A stretch of DNA of 64,000 bases from Paraburkholderia phenoliruptrix (GTDB taxonomy: Bacteria > Pseudomonadota > Gammaproteobacteria > Burkholderiales > Burkholderiaceae): positions 1 to 64,000 of the forward strand of contig NZ_JAEUAV010000013.1 in the NCBI RefSeq assembly GCF_019511605.1, given 5' to 3'. Below are positions 1 to 8,729 of this stretch, piece by piece. Within the stretch, counting starts at the first letter, position 1; each line of letters begins with the position of its first letter. The position numbers and the translations under genes were made by a program. Below the pieces are notes generated by a model. The model saw only the letters and a program-made list of their open reading frames with translations. It did not search any database and had not been told where the DNA came from.

Positions 1-166
1 GTGCTGGTGCAGGCGCTGGTGCTGGTGCAGGCGCTGGTGCTGGTGCTGGTGCTGGTGCAGGTGCTGGTGCTGGTGCTGGTGCTGGTGCTGGTGCTGGTGC
101 TGGTGCTGGTGCCGGTGCCGGTGCCGGTGCCGGTGCCGGTGCCGGTGCTGGTGCTGGTGCCGGCGC
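1..166. repeat. Hexanucleotide-type repeat encoding (Ala-Pro)n
   Basis: The stretch is built of GGTGCT, GGTGCC and GGTGCA hexamers, with two GGCGCT variants near the left end. On the minus strand it encodes roughly 27 Ala-Pro dipeptides in frame with the secreted protein starting at 490. The unit is a multiple of three, so gain or loss of units would change linker length without shifting frame. Runs of identical GGTGCC or GGTGCT units suggest recent slippage. Confidence 0.9.
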
Positions 167-490
167 AGAGGCAGCGACCGCGCGCATCCAGCACGCCTTG
201 TCATACCCGTAGGCCGGATCCGTTTGCGACACCGCGCCCAGATAGCAGCCTACCCCGTTGCTAAACGTAGCGGGACTGGTCAACATCGTCGACGGAGCAT
301 CGGGCGGCACTACGCCAAAAACCACAGAAGCCGTGCCAAGAAACGAGCACTTGCCGTTCTCCTGCGCGCACAGTTTGTATTGCTGTCCACCAACCGTGAT
401 CGTGCTGGCCTGTGCGTGAGCATTTTGCGCAGCGAAGGATGCCAGCGCGGTTGTCGCGGCAATCCCCATCAACTTCGAATATCGAACCAT
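1..490 (-). CDS. Secreted protein with Cys-rich module and long Ala-Pro repeat (partial, runs off left edge)
   Basis: Reading leftward from the ATG at 490 gives 163 codons without a stop before the edge. Residues 1-27 look like a signal peptide (positive start, hydrophobic core, AHAQA-type cleavage site). Residues about 35-105 carry four cysteines (C41, C48, C82, C100) in a pattern like CAxExGxCSFxGT...DPAYGYDKAC. That resembles the small module attached to many secreted carbohydrate-active enzymes of soil bacteria, recalled by motif and not checked by search. From residue 109 the protein is almost pure alternating Ala-Pro. By inference the repeat is an extended linker to a C-terminal domain outside the window, perhaps an enzyme. 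The signal peptide and repeat are seen directly; the carbohydrate link is a guess supported by the EPS locus next door. Confidence 0.7.
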   Translation of the reverse strand, partial: MVRYSKLMGIAATTALASFAAQNAHAQASTITVGGQQYKLCAQENGKCSFLGTASVVFGVVPPDAPSTMLTSPATFSNGVGCYLGAVSQTDPAYGYDKACWMRAVAASAPAPAPAPAPAPAPAPAPAPAPAPAPAPAPAPAPAPAPAPAPAPAPAPAPAPAPA

Positions 491-1474
491 TGTCCCTGTC
501 TTTGCGAAGAAGAGTTATCCCCGAGGATGGAGCGGCATTGGCGCAAGCCCGGCCGTCTTTGAGTTGTCGGAAAAAAGCAAAAGCGCGCCCCCGGACACAG
601 TGAGGTCCGTTAATAGATGTCAAACGCGGGGCGAGCGAAAACCAGCGCGGCTATGCTTTACGCGCTCATTTCGAAACGGAACGACGAGAACCGCTTGACT
701 TTCGTTTCCCCTCCAATCATCAGGATGACTAACTGCGTGAGAAAGCCAGTTTTGTTCGCGTCATCATGAATGATCTTGGGTTGGACTCGCGGTCTGCCAC
801 GCGGAATGCAAATCAACGGCAGACATCGAGCGGGTAGTAAGACAGCGCTCACCTGTCGACCAGCGCCGTTCTTACCTGTACTGCGCGGCGCCTCGAAGGA
901 GCCGACATGGCAAACTTGCTGAAGCTCGCTAAGGCCGTGACGCCACAGGTATTACTTACTTGGCGTGCTGGCGGAGGAATTATAAACGTTTCAAAACTGC
1001 AACGAGGCCATAGCCAAAGCTGATAAGTAGCGGTCACGACCCCATGCCCGATGGATGGCCCACTGTTTTCGGAAATTCCCGGCTTGGCGCAACACCTGTC
1101 TCGCTATGGCGGCGAAAAGATAAGGTCTCTATTCGTCGGCAGATAAGCCAATTGGGGACAGCGCACAGCGCCGCACGCGCCATATCCCGCCATCGTGCCC
1201 CGCGCGAGTGCGCGAGCCTTCAATTGAGTGAGGCCATGCTGTGCAATCCTGCGAATACATGCCAACCGAGAACACCTGGCCTGATTGGCCTGCACGATGG
1301 CGTTTTCTCGCGTTATACAACGCACTGATTTCGTGCGCGACGGTGGTAGTCTGAGGAGAGCAGTCTTCGCGGCACGCAGCCGCCCTTTTTGGGCGGCAGG
1401 ATCGAAGCAACCAGAATGGACCGCGAAGCATAATTGCCGGCGAACGGCTCAACATCGCTGCGGGAGCGACTGCG
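491..1474. other. Stretch of about 1 kb with no recognisable gene
   Basis: No reading frame here has both a plausible ribosome binding site and a protein I recognise. Short ORFs on both strands (for example 907-1026 plus, 658-852 minus) look like chance frames. The base composition is somewhat more AT-rich than the flanking genes around 660-1030. It should hold the promoters of the divergent genes at 490 and 1475. I found no transposase remnant or terminal inverted repeat. Confidence 0.6.
1379..1397. repeat. Perfect 7-bp hairpin with T5 loop
   Basis: GCCGCCC and GGGCGGC flank a TTTTT loop, ending about 78 bases before the start of the gene at 1475. No T-run follows, so it is not a canonical terminator on the plus strand. 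It may be a leader hairpin of that gene or the remains of a terminator. Confidence 0.4.
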
Positions 1475-2119
1475 ATGGGATACAAAACCTATACCCTGAT
1501 AACCTTAATGGTGGCGAGCAACGCGGCGTTAGCGTGGCAGCCACTGGTCTATCCGATTCGAAGCCAAAGCGCGTATCAACGTAACATTGACAGCGCGATG
1601 TGCTACGCGACCGCGAACAAGCAAACCAAGGTCAACATCGCGCGCGAACCTCAAACGCCACCGCCCAAACCTGCCGGAACCAAAACGTCGTCGACTGGTG
1701 CGCCTTCCCGTCCGCCGTTGCCGCCCAGCACATTCTCTGCTGCGCCGGCCGGCCCCGCACTACCGGATGGGATGGCGACGGCCGCGCCCGGCTCGGCTCC
1801 GGCAGCGAAACCAGGCACCGCCACTGCGGGCAACGCCGCCTCTGCGACGCCTGCGGCACCCACAAGCGCCGCACCGGCAAGCGGGACGCCAACTGCGACG
1901 GCGAATGCAGCGCACGGCGCCTCCGCAGCATTGCCGGAGTCGGCGGCAGTCGCGGAAAAATCTGCTTCTGGGCCGGCCGCCACCGCTAGCGCGTCCGACA
2001 CGTCGCAACCGGGGACGGCCGCACTGCCTCCGCTGCCAGCTCCGGAACCACCGATGACGCGCTACTGGGCCGCCTACGGCGCGTGCATGCAGGCGCGCGG
2101 CTACGTCGTCGCACAGTAG
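1475..2119 (+). CDS. Small exported protein with Ala/Pro/Thr/Ser-rich core
   Basis: The 214-residue product starts at an ATG preceded by GGGAG at 1463-1467. Residues 1-20 form a signal peptide ending ALA. Residues 25-50 contain YPIRSQSAYQRNIDSAMCYA and the last 25 residues contain YWAAYGACMQARGYVV. These two ends resemble the segments flanking the glycine-zipper core of small Burkholderia envelope proteins of the YMGG-like type: a YP..GQS..QQ..D...CY block at the N-terminus and a (Y)..AC...RGY block at the C-terminus. Here about 130 residues of Ala, Pro, Thr and Ser replace any glycine zipper. The cysteine pair (one near each end) could form a disulfide in the periplasm. No enzymatic motif is visible and the function is unknown. 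The gene following at 2211 may be cotranscribed. Confidence 0.7.
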   Translation: MGYKTYTLITLMVASNAALAWQPLVYPIRSQSAYQRNIDSAMCYATANKQTKVNIAREPQTPPPKPAGTKTSSTGAPSRPPLPPSTFSAAPAGPALPDGMATAAPGSAPAAKPGTATAGNAASATPAAPTSAAPASGTPTATANAAHGASAALPESAAVAEKSASGPAATASASDTSQPGTAALPPLPAPEPPMTRYWAAYGACMQARGYVVAQ

Positions 2120-2210
2120 TGCGAACATCGCGAGCGTGGCTTGCGTTGCCTGCATGCCGACTGCCGCAAGCCGACCCCACGCCCCGCGCAACATCGCGAG
2201 CAATAACAAC

Positions 2211-3296
2211 ATGAATACAGACACAGTTAATAATTGGGAATGCGAATCGTGTGGAGCACCGCTCGCCGATCGCACGACGCCCTGCCCTTCATGTCGCGCT
2301 CGCAGCGTCCCTTCGTTTGGGGCGCTCGTGCCGACTCTGACGGTGCGGCTCGATGACGCTCGCCCGATGCGCACACACCGCGTGCGTATGCGAAGAGTGT
2401 GGAGCCCATCGCATGCGTTGGCCAATCCGTATGCGACCATCGACGAGTCTTTGGCGAGCCCGAGTGCTCAGCAGCGGCTGCGCGTGCCGCTTGCACTGGC
2501 TGCGTCCGCATTGGTCGTGGCATCGACTGTTTATGTGGGCTTCATATACAACGGCGACACTGCAGACGAAAACGAGCCAGTCGGTGTCTCTGGTGCGATC
2601 AGGCAGCAGAAGATCGTGCCGCCAACGACAGCCCCCTTCCTTTTCCCAGCAGCATCGTCTGCACAATCCGCAGTCGTCGCTTCCGCCGCAGCTCCGCGTG
2701 CCGAGCCGGCACCTGCGCCGCGCCCCTCGTCGACGGCATCCGCGGCAACGCTACCTGCCGCGTCGCCACTACTTGCTCGCCGCGGGGCGCCCGCTGTTTC
2801 CGTGACATCCTCGGTCTCGCCGGCAACGCCCGCTTCTTCTAACGCCGTCACCCTGTCGGCGCAAGCAAAGCGCGACCCCGGCACGCCGCTGCCGCTTACC
2901 GCAGAAGACAAGGCGCGAGCGGATCTCTCGCGGCACCTACGTGCGGCACGCGCGAGTCTGCAGAAGAACAACCTGGTCGCGACAAAGGCCCGCGTCGCGG
3001 CGGCCATCGCGGTTCAACCTCAAAGCCGCGAAGCGCAGAACCTGCGCGCAGCCGTCAACGCCCGCGAACAGCAGCGCGATGCATTGCTCAATCTCGCGCG
3101 AGGCTGTGGCAACATCGCGCGGTGGGATTGCGTGGCCAGCAATGCGAGCAGCGCGCTCGAGCTCGATTCGAGCAGTAAAGAAGCGCGCCATCTCGTCACG
3201 CTCGCCATGCATGAGTCAGCGCTCGCAATTGCGGAAACGGTCACGCCAGAGCCAGAACCTGCACCGGACACACGCGACATCAATGCTCATCACTGA
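2211..3296 (+). CDS. Zinc-ribbon, single-pass membrane, TPR-like protein
   Basis: I chose the ATG at 2211 because the zinc ribbon begins there; an in-frame upstream start at 2136 would only add a low-complexity leader. Residues about 10-28 hold two CxxC pairs (CESC and CPSC) typical of a zinc ribbon. A hydrophobic helix at about residues 95-115 is followed by a Pro/Ala/Ser-rich spacer of about 130 residues and then a helical C-terminal part (about residues 235-345) with TPR-like spacing and runs such as RHLRAARASL. Topology by inference is a cytoplasmic zinc ribbon with a periplasmic helical domain. This architecture recurs in Burkholderiaceae proteins of unknown role. It has no catalytic motif. 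Proximity suggests but does not prove a link to EPS assembly. Confidence 0.7.
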   Translation: MNTDTVNNWECESCGAPLADRTTPCPSCRARSVPSFGALVPTLTVRLDDARPMRTHRVRMRRVWSPSHALANPYATIDESLASPSAQQRLRVPLALAASALVVASTVYVGFIYNGDTADENEPVGVSGAIRQQKIVPPTTAPFLFPAASSAQSAVVASAAAPRAEPAPAPRPSSTASAATLPAASPLLARRGAPAVSVTSSVSPATPASSNAVTLSAQAKRDPGTPLPLTAEDKARADLSRHLRAARASLQKNNLVATKARVAAAIAVQPQSREAQNLRAAVNAREQQRDALLNLARGCGNIARWDCVASNASSALELDSSSKEARHLVTLAMHESALAIAETVTPEPEPAPDTRDINAHH

Positions 3297-3314
3297 GCGC
3301 GCGCTTCATAGCCT

Positions 3315-4397
3315 TTATAGCGTCTGACGCGCCGATACAGCCGGGCACAGCTGCCGCGCAATCGCGCGATATCGCTCGGCCGTGTCTCTCAGCGTGAGCC
3401 CGGTAAGCGACCTTTGCACACGCTGCTGTCCTAGCGCTGTCACGATAGCCTCGGCGTAGCCACTGGTATCGTCGGTATCCACCAGTTGCACGCCAGGAAA
3501 ACCATTAGCGAATGCGAACGCCGGTATCCGGCTTGCGACAATCGGCACGCCGGAGGCCAACGCCTCGAGAAATGCCACACTGTGCCCTTCCGAGCGCGAC
3601 GGCATGACGAACACGCTCGATTCCGAAAGCACCGAGGCCACCTCGCTGCGCGGGCCGGCTACCAGCACGCGCTCTGCAATGTTCAGCCTGGTTGCGAGCG
3701 CAACAACCTCGCGCTGATAGTCAGGGTCTTCCACGACGCCGTACAACGTAAGTTTCGCGTCCCCAACCCGCTTCAGTACCTCGCTGAAAGCCTGCACCGT
3801 GAGCAGTTGATTCTTCACCGACGCATAGCGGCCAATCTGCACGATTTGCGGCACGCTGCCAACGCGTTGACCTCCGTCAGTGAAGGCGAAGCGCGCAAGA
3901 TCGACGCCGTTGGGCACGACGGTCATGGACGGATGCACGCCGATTGCCTGTATGTAGTCCCTCACGCCTTGCTGTGATACGCCGATCACCACGCTCGCGC
4001 GCCCTGACAGAATATGCTCGACGCGCCTGAAAAGCGGCCGCTCGAAGTCGTTGGTCGCCGAATGCATCACATAGACCACCGGCGCGCCAAGCGGCAACGC
4101 TCGCGCATAAAACGACGGAATGGTGGCGTGCGCGAAGATGACGTCGGGGCGAAAGCGCCGCACGGCGACAAAGAGATTCCACAGCTTGCCCAACGCGTGA
4201 TGCCGCTTCGTCGGAAACCAGCACTGCACGCCGCGCCGTTGCAATTGGTCGGCGAGTTCGGCGAAATCCGCATGCGCGGGCAACAAAGATGCCACGCACA
4301 CAGCCATGCCTTCAGCGCACTGATCAAGTGCAAGATCTTTTGCGAGCACTTCCGCACCGGACAAACGCGGTGCGAGCACCAGATGGAAGACACGCAT
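3315..4397 (-). CDS. GT4-family glycosyltransferase (EPS cluster, left copy)
   Basis: The 360-residue protein has the GT-B fold signals of GT4 enzymes: a Gly-rich N-terminal loop (RLSGAE), the PNGVD block at residues 162-166, a GRY...K donor-site segment near residue 189, and an E-x7-E motif (E270, E278) in SEGHSVAFLEALASG. It should transfer a nucleotide-sugar residue to the lipid-linked EPS repeat unit at the cytoplasmic membrane. Its start overlaps the stop of the flippase gene by one base (TAATG), so the two are translationally coupled. It is strikingly similar to the enzyme at 32963-34048: by hand count 92 of the first 170 residues match without a gap. Donor and acceptor cannot be told from sequence. 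Confidence 0.9.
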   Translation of the reverse strand: MRVFHLVLAPRLSGAEVLAKDLALDQCAEGMAVCVASLLPAHADFAELADQLQRRGVQCWFPTKRHHALGKLWNLFVAVRRFRPDVIFAHATIPSFYARALPLGAPVVYVMHSATNDFERPLFRRVEHILSGRASVVIGVSQQGVRDYIQAIGVHPSMTVVPNGVDLARFAFTDGGQRVGSVPQIVQIGRYASVKNQLLTVQAFSEVLKRVGDAKLTLYGVVEDPDYQREVVALATRLNIAERVLVAGPRSEVASVLSESSVFVMPSRSEGHSVAFLEALASGVPIVASRIPAFAFANGFPGVQLVDTDDTSGYAEAIVTALGQQRVQRSLTGLTLRDTAERYRAIARQLCPAVSARQTL

Positions 4398-5650
4398 TAT
4401 GCCGTCCTTGCCGTCAACGTTCTATAAAGCATCCAGGCCGCTGCACAGCCGAGGCCCAGCGTCATCGACCACGCAATACCCGTCACGCCCCACCAGCGAA
4501 CGGCGAGCGGCGCGCTCACAAGCAGCACCACCACCTGAATCGCAGACGCGTGCACGGTAGCCCTCGCATCGCCGATTGCCCGCAGATACGACACCAGCAC
4601 CGCAATCAGCGCCCCAATCGCCATATTGATGACGAGGATCCTGAAGAGCGGCACCGCGGGTAGCCATGCCGCACCCAGAATCAGCGAAAACAGCGGTTGC
4701 GCAATCAGCCGCAGCACTTCGACAAAGACCGCAAGTCCGATTGCGGCCACGAGCAGATAGATCCTGATCAGCCTCGAAGCAGTCTGGGCACTGCGCCGAT
4801 GGTGCGCAGCAAACGTGGGAAACAGGTATTGCGACATTGCGATCGCCGCGTCGGCGAGCAGCATCTGCGCGAGGCGCGACGACATCTGATAGCCGCCAAG
4901 TTGCGTGGGACCAAGCAGTTTGCCGACCACCACCTTGTCGAACTGATTGAGCAACAGGTTGATCACGCTACTCGCCCAGATCCATCGACTGAAATTGACA
5001 TACTGGCCGATGCCCGACCATACCGCGCGCACCGGCGGCCGCGGCTTCATGGTGGCCCACGTCAGCGTGCTCTTCAAGGTTTCGCCGGCGACGAGCCCGA
5101 TCAGCACCGAAGCCGCACCCGCGCCGAGATACGCGAGCACGAGACCTGCAGCGCAATCGACAAAAGCCGCCGCCACTTCCACGCCGGCAATATGCTGAAA
5201 GCGCCGCTCGCGCTGCACCACGTAATAGGCGGGCGATGCAAGGCCGCGCAATAGCGGCAGTACCGCAGCGAGCTGAATCAGCACGAGCGAGCCGTCGAGA
5301 TGAAACTGACTCGACAGCAACGGCGCCAGCGCGACCAGCAGCAATGAGATCAACACGCCGCGCGCGGTGAGCGTGGTCCATACCGCCCCAAGTTGCGAGT
5401 GAGTAGGCGCATGTTCGCCCTGAATCACAGCCTGTGCGAGCCCCGTGTCGGACAGCGCCTCTGCAATCGCGACCGCGAGCAACGCCACGCTCACGCTGCC
5501 AATCGCCTCTGGTCCGAGCATGCGGCCAATCGCCAGAAACTTGATCGCCACCAGTCCACGCACAGCGAACTGTTGCAACAACACCCACGTCGCCGCGCTC
5601 GCCCCGAAGCTGCTCGCTATCGAGAACGCGGGAAGCCTGATCGCCCGCAA
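4397..5650 (-). CDS. wzx: Wzx-like polysaccharide repeat-unit flippase
   Basis: The 417-residue polytopic membrane protein belongs to the polysaccharide flippase group of the MOP superfamily: the N-terminal segment with LAIGRMLGPEAIG and many evenly spaced hydrophobic helices are typical. It would move undecaprenyl-linked repeat units across the inner membrane. The best start is the TTG at 5650, preceded by GGAG six bases upstream; the N-terminal sequence matches the family and no ATG lies nearby. The length is close to the usual 400-500. It is coupled by TAATG to the glycosyltransferase at 4397. The symbol is given by function, not by a specific orthologue. Confidence 0.85.
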   Translation of the reverse strand: MRAIRLPAFSIASSFGASAATWVLLQQFAVRGLVAIKFLAIGRMLGPEAIGSVSVALLAVAIAEALSDTGLAQAVIQGEHAPTHSQLGAVWTTLTARGVLISLLLVALAPLLSSQFHLDGSLVLIQLAAVLPLLRGLASPAYYVVQRERRFQHIAGVEVAAAFVDCAAGLVLAYLGAGAASVLIGLVAGETLKSTLTWATMKPRPPVRAVWSGIGQYVNFSRWIWASSVINLLLNQFDKVVVGKLLGPTQLGGYQMSSRLAQMLLADAAIAMSQYLFPTFAAHHRRSAQTASRLIRIYLLVAAIGLAVFVEVLRLIAQPLFSLILGAAWLPAVPLFRILVINMAIGALIAVLVSYLRAIGDARATVHASAIQVVVLLVSAPLAVRWWGVTGIAWSMTLGLGCAAAWMLYRTLTARTA

Positions 5651-6014
5651 GTGATTCTCCGTCGATTTACATTGCCGTTCAGCAGTTCATCCAGCTTTAT
5701 CACTCGCTGTTGATGCCGCCCCGGCTGATTGAATTGGTTGCGTCAGCAACCTGGCGATGGTTCGTCTGGAACCGTAGGCATGACCTTACCGCGAGAGATT
5801 CGCTGTCAACCGCCATCAGCCAGGCCGCTTCAGACGCGGCCCTTGCGCGGTGGTTCGTTTTCCCACACAACGCGCGAATCCGCCAGTTTTGCGGTGGCGG
5901 GCAGTGCTAACGTTATTCATCTGATTGCGCAACAGAGCCCGCGGCTCGGGCAGTTGTGTCGGGATCGCTGAATGACTGGTGCAATTCGTCAACCCCGCAT
6001 GTCCATCTCCGCTT
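5651..6014. promoter_or_regulatory. Divergent intergenic region between flippase and glycosyltransferase genes
   Basis: These 364 bases separate two divergent EPS genes and must hold at least one promoter in each direction. I see no convincing -35/-10 pair, terminator or operator. The short ORFs inside it lack ribosome binding sites and recognisable products. Confidence 0.4.
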
Positions 6015-7217
6015 ATGCCTACCCACCTGATAGAACCTGAGTTTGTCCTGATCGTTGAGCCCAACCTGACGGGCCACCGCTGGCGCTACGCGGAGTGGAT
6101 CATGCAGGCCTGCGCGGATGCGGGCTATCCGTGCATTCTGGTCACCGAATCCGCCAATGAAGATCACCGGCTCCCGCGCCGCATTACCGCCGCTGACCGC
6201 CCCGATCAGCAGATCGCTTTCGTCGATGCCGAAGAAAGCCGAACTCATCGTTTGCGTGAACGCAGTCAGTATTGGCGCTTTCACCACTACTTCGAGCGTG
6301 CGTACAGGCTATTGAGTCGCGCGCAGTCCATCCGGCTGGTGGTCGTGCCTTATGCCGATTACTTCTTCAATGGGCTGCCATTTCTCGGGTCACCCTTTGG
6401 CAAGACACCGTGGATTGGCATTACGATGCGCTCCACGTTTCATCATCACAAGGTCGGCATCAAGGCGCCCGACCGGCCAGTCGTCAACGCAATCAAGGCC
6501 GGGTTGTTCAGGCGTGCCATTCGCACGCCGGGTCTGCGCACCTTGTTGAGCATCGATCCGACCTTGCCTGAATGGGCAACGCTCAATGCATCGAAAGGCA
6601 GTGCGAAGGTCGCTTATGTGGCGGACCCTTTTCCCGATGAGCGCGCCGAAGACCCGGCACTCGCCCGTGAGCGACTCGGTTTGGATCCCGAGCAGCGCTA
6701 TCTGCTGGTGTACGGCGCAATCACGGAGCGCAAGGGCATCTACGAGCTGGTTCATGCGATGACTCGCCTCGAGCACGGGCCCACGCTGATCGTCGCCGGC
6801 GAACAGGATGCAAGCATCCGGCATTTCATGCGCAATCACGTGCGCAGTCTCAAGCACGCGCCCGTGGTACTCGACTCCTTTATTTCCAACGACATGGAGC
6901 GCGACCTGTTTTCGGCCTGCGACGCGGTATGGCTCGGCTACAAAGGTCATTACGGCATGAGCGGCGTGCTGGTGCAGGCGTACCGCTTCGGCAAGCCGGT
7001 CATCGCGACGGAAGACGGCCTGATTGGCTGGTTCAGCAGGCGCTGTGAATTGGGACCGATCCTGAGCGACCTGAGCTCCGCGTCCATAGGCAAGGCTATT
7101 ACCGAGGCAATGACCTCATGGCCTCACGCGCACCCCGCGGCGGGATCGCGCGACAATCTGCTTTCGCAGAACACGCTAGGCGAATTCAAGCACACGCTGC
7201 TGCAGCAGATGGCGTGA
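6015..7217 (+). CDS. Glycosyltransferase, GT1/GT4-like
   Basis: The product of about 400 residues opens with FVLIVEPNLTGHRW, a Gly-His loop typical of GT-B enzymes. Its C-terminal half has LVYGAITERKGIYEL (donor-domain start with GxxxxxKG) and a YKGHYGMSGVLVQAYRFGKPV segment that replaces the classic E-x7-E region. It is therefore a divergent member, probably acting on the EPS repeat unit in the cytoplasm. The start is uncertain: ATG 6015 lacks a clear ribosome binding site and an in-frame GTG lies at 5979. The gene is alone on the plus strand between two minus-strand genes. Confidence 0.8.
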   Translation: MPTHLIEPEFVLIVEPNLTGHRWRYAEWIMQACADAGYPCILVTESANEDHRLPRRITAADRPDQQIAFVDAEESRTHRLRERSQYWRFHHYFERAYRLLSRAQSIRLVVVPYADYFFNGLPFLGSPFGKTPWIGITMRSTFHHHKVGIKAPDRPVVNAIKAGLFRRAIRTPGLRTLLSIDPTLPEWATLNASKGSAKVAYVADPFPDERAEDPALARERLGLDPEQRYLLVYGAITERKGIYELVHAMTRLEHGPTLIVAGEQDASIRHFMRNHVRSLKHAPVVLDSFISNDMERDLFSACDAVWLGYKGHYGMSGVLVQAYRFGKPVIATEDGLIGWFSRRCELGPILSDLSSASIGKAITEAMTSWPHAHPAAGSRDNLLSQNTLGEFKHTLLQQMA

Positions 7218-7296
7218 TTCGAAGACCTCCCGCATGAAGCGCACGTGACGTGCGCCGGCCATGAGCCGGGCACGTCGAACCGTCGTGCGTTCCTGC

Positions 7297-8445
7297 TCAG
7301 GACAACTGCCCGCCCGCGACCGGAACTTCTTCCCGCACGGAACTGCTGCGCTTCTCGGGGAACAGCGCATTTCGCATCAGCAGGAACGGGTATTCGATCG
7401 CCCGCGTGGTCACATAGCCGATGGCAATGGCAATGGCGAACTGCGCGGTGAGTGCGACGAGCCATATAACGGTCGGCGCGAGGCCGAGCGACGTTGCCTT
7501 GCGAATGAGCATATCGCCGGGAGCAAGCGCAAGCGAGTGCCACAGATAGATACCGTACGAATAAAGGCCAACCCAGGCGATGCCGCGATACATCCACGTC
7601 TTGCGCAGCGATCCAGAGTACTCTAGTACCAGCACGATAAGCGCCGCAAAACCGAGCGCCTGAATCGTGTAGCCGACACTTTCGTCGAGCGCAATGTTCT
7701 TCGTGGCAAACACAAGCCATGCGCAAAGCAGCAGGACACTGCCGATCAGGAGCCACTTGCGACGCGCAATCTGGTGATAGACGCCGGGTTTCATCCAGTA
7801 GATAGCTGAGAGAATGACGCCGATCAGCAAGCTGTCGATGCGGTACTGCGTGTAAGCAAAGGCGCCTTCCAGGTTGCCGCCCGCGACCGCAAAACAGCGC
7901 GCTATGAGTGTTACCGCACATATGCCGGACAGCACGCCGACAATCGACCATGCGCCGAGCCGCCAGCGTGAGAAAACCAGCAGGAGCGCCGGCAGTGCCA
8001 GATAAAAGTGCTCTTCTACCGCAAGACTCCATGTCTGCGTGATCGACGTGCCCAGATAGTTCTGCAAATGCGTGAGGTTCTGGAACAGAAACGTATTCCA
8101 CGGATGCCGCCCGGCCAACACGTGAAACAGAATCAGCACGTAATATGCCGGCCAGATACGGAACATGCGCCGCACGATAAAGCGCCGGGCGTCGACATGG
8201 CCGGTTTCCGCGTATTGCCGAAGCAGCAGTCCGCCTACCAGGAAGCCGCTCAGAGTAAAGAAGAGATTGACGCCTTCTCGTCCGAAGTTCTTGAGCGGGT
8301 ACTCGATGATCTGAATGACCACGTTAGTGGTGTGAACAGCATGAAAGTGAAAGCCCATCACCGCAATGATCGCGATGCCGCGAACGAAATCCAGCTCGAT
8401 CGCTCGCCCGGCCTTTGCGGGTCCCGTCCCGCCGAATAGCTTCAT
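7297..8445 (-). CDS. Acyltransferase 3 family protein (OafA/YrhL-like)
   Basis: The 382-residue integral membrane protein starts with a short cytoplasmic segment and then IELDFVRGIAIIAVMGFH, the hallmark N-terminus of the acyltransferase 3 family, with the conserved His in the first helix. RRMFRIWPAYY (the family Arg-rich motif) and TWSLAVEEHFYL follow. About ten hydrophobic helices are visible. It would O-acylate (acetyl or succinyl) a sugar of the EPS at the membrane. GGGGAG lies just before the ATG at 8445. No SGNH hydrolase domain is fused. Confidence 0.9.
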   Translation of the reverse strand: MKLFGGTGPAKAGRAIELDFVRGIAIIAVMGFHFHAVHTTNVVIQIIEYPLKNFGREGVNLFFTLSGFLVGGLLLRQYAETGHVDARRFIVRRMFRIWPAYYVLILFHVLAGRHPWNTFLFQNLTHLQNYLGTSITQTWSLAVEEHFYLALPALLLVFSRWRLGAWSIVGVLSGICAVTLIARCFAVAGGNLEGAFAYTQYRIDSLLIGVILSAIYWMKPGVYHQIARRKWLLIGSVLLLCAWLVFATKNIALDESVGYTIQALGFAALIVLVLEYSGSLRKTWMYRGIAWVGLYSYGIYLWHSLALAPGDMLIRKATSLGLAPTVIWLVALTAQFAIAIAIGYVTTRAIEYPFLLMRNALFPEKRSSSVREEVPVAGGQLS

Positions 8446-8729
8446 GTTGTTCTCCCCTTATTTCCGTTTATTCGGATGCCTTAACCTGTTTGCATCTTCG
8501 GCGGCAGCAAGCCCATACGAGCGCCAAGATCAAGGCATTCACCGACAACATCGGCGAGCTTGCGTGCGTCTTGCAGGCATAGCCCTTTCCACTGTCGCCA
8601 GAATCCAGGCAGGCGGCGACGAAGCGCAAATGGTCCGGTGCGCAAGCATAAAGTTGCGCGCACAATGACCCGACGCGAGACCGTCCGCTATAGACGACGG
8701 CAAATGACGGCGACGGGGAGGAAACAAGA

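Noticed and set aside
907-1026. 38-residue plus-strand ORF starting MANLLKLAKAV
   Set aside because: Reasonable start but no ribosome binding site at the right place, no recognisable product and too short to support alone.
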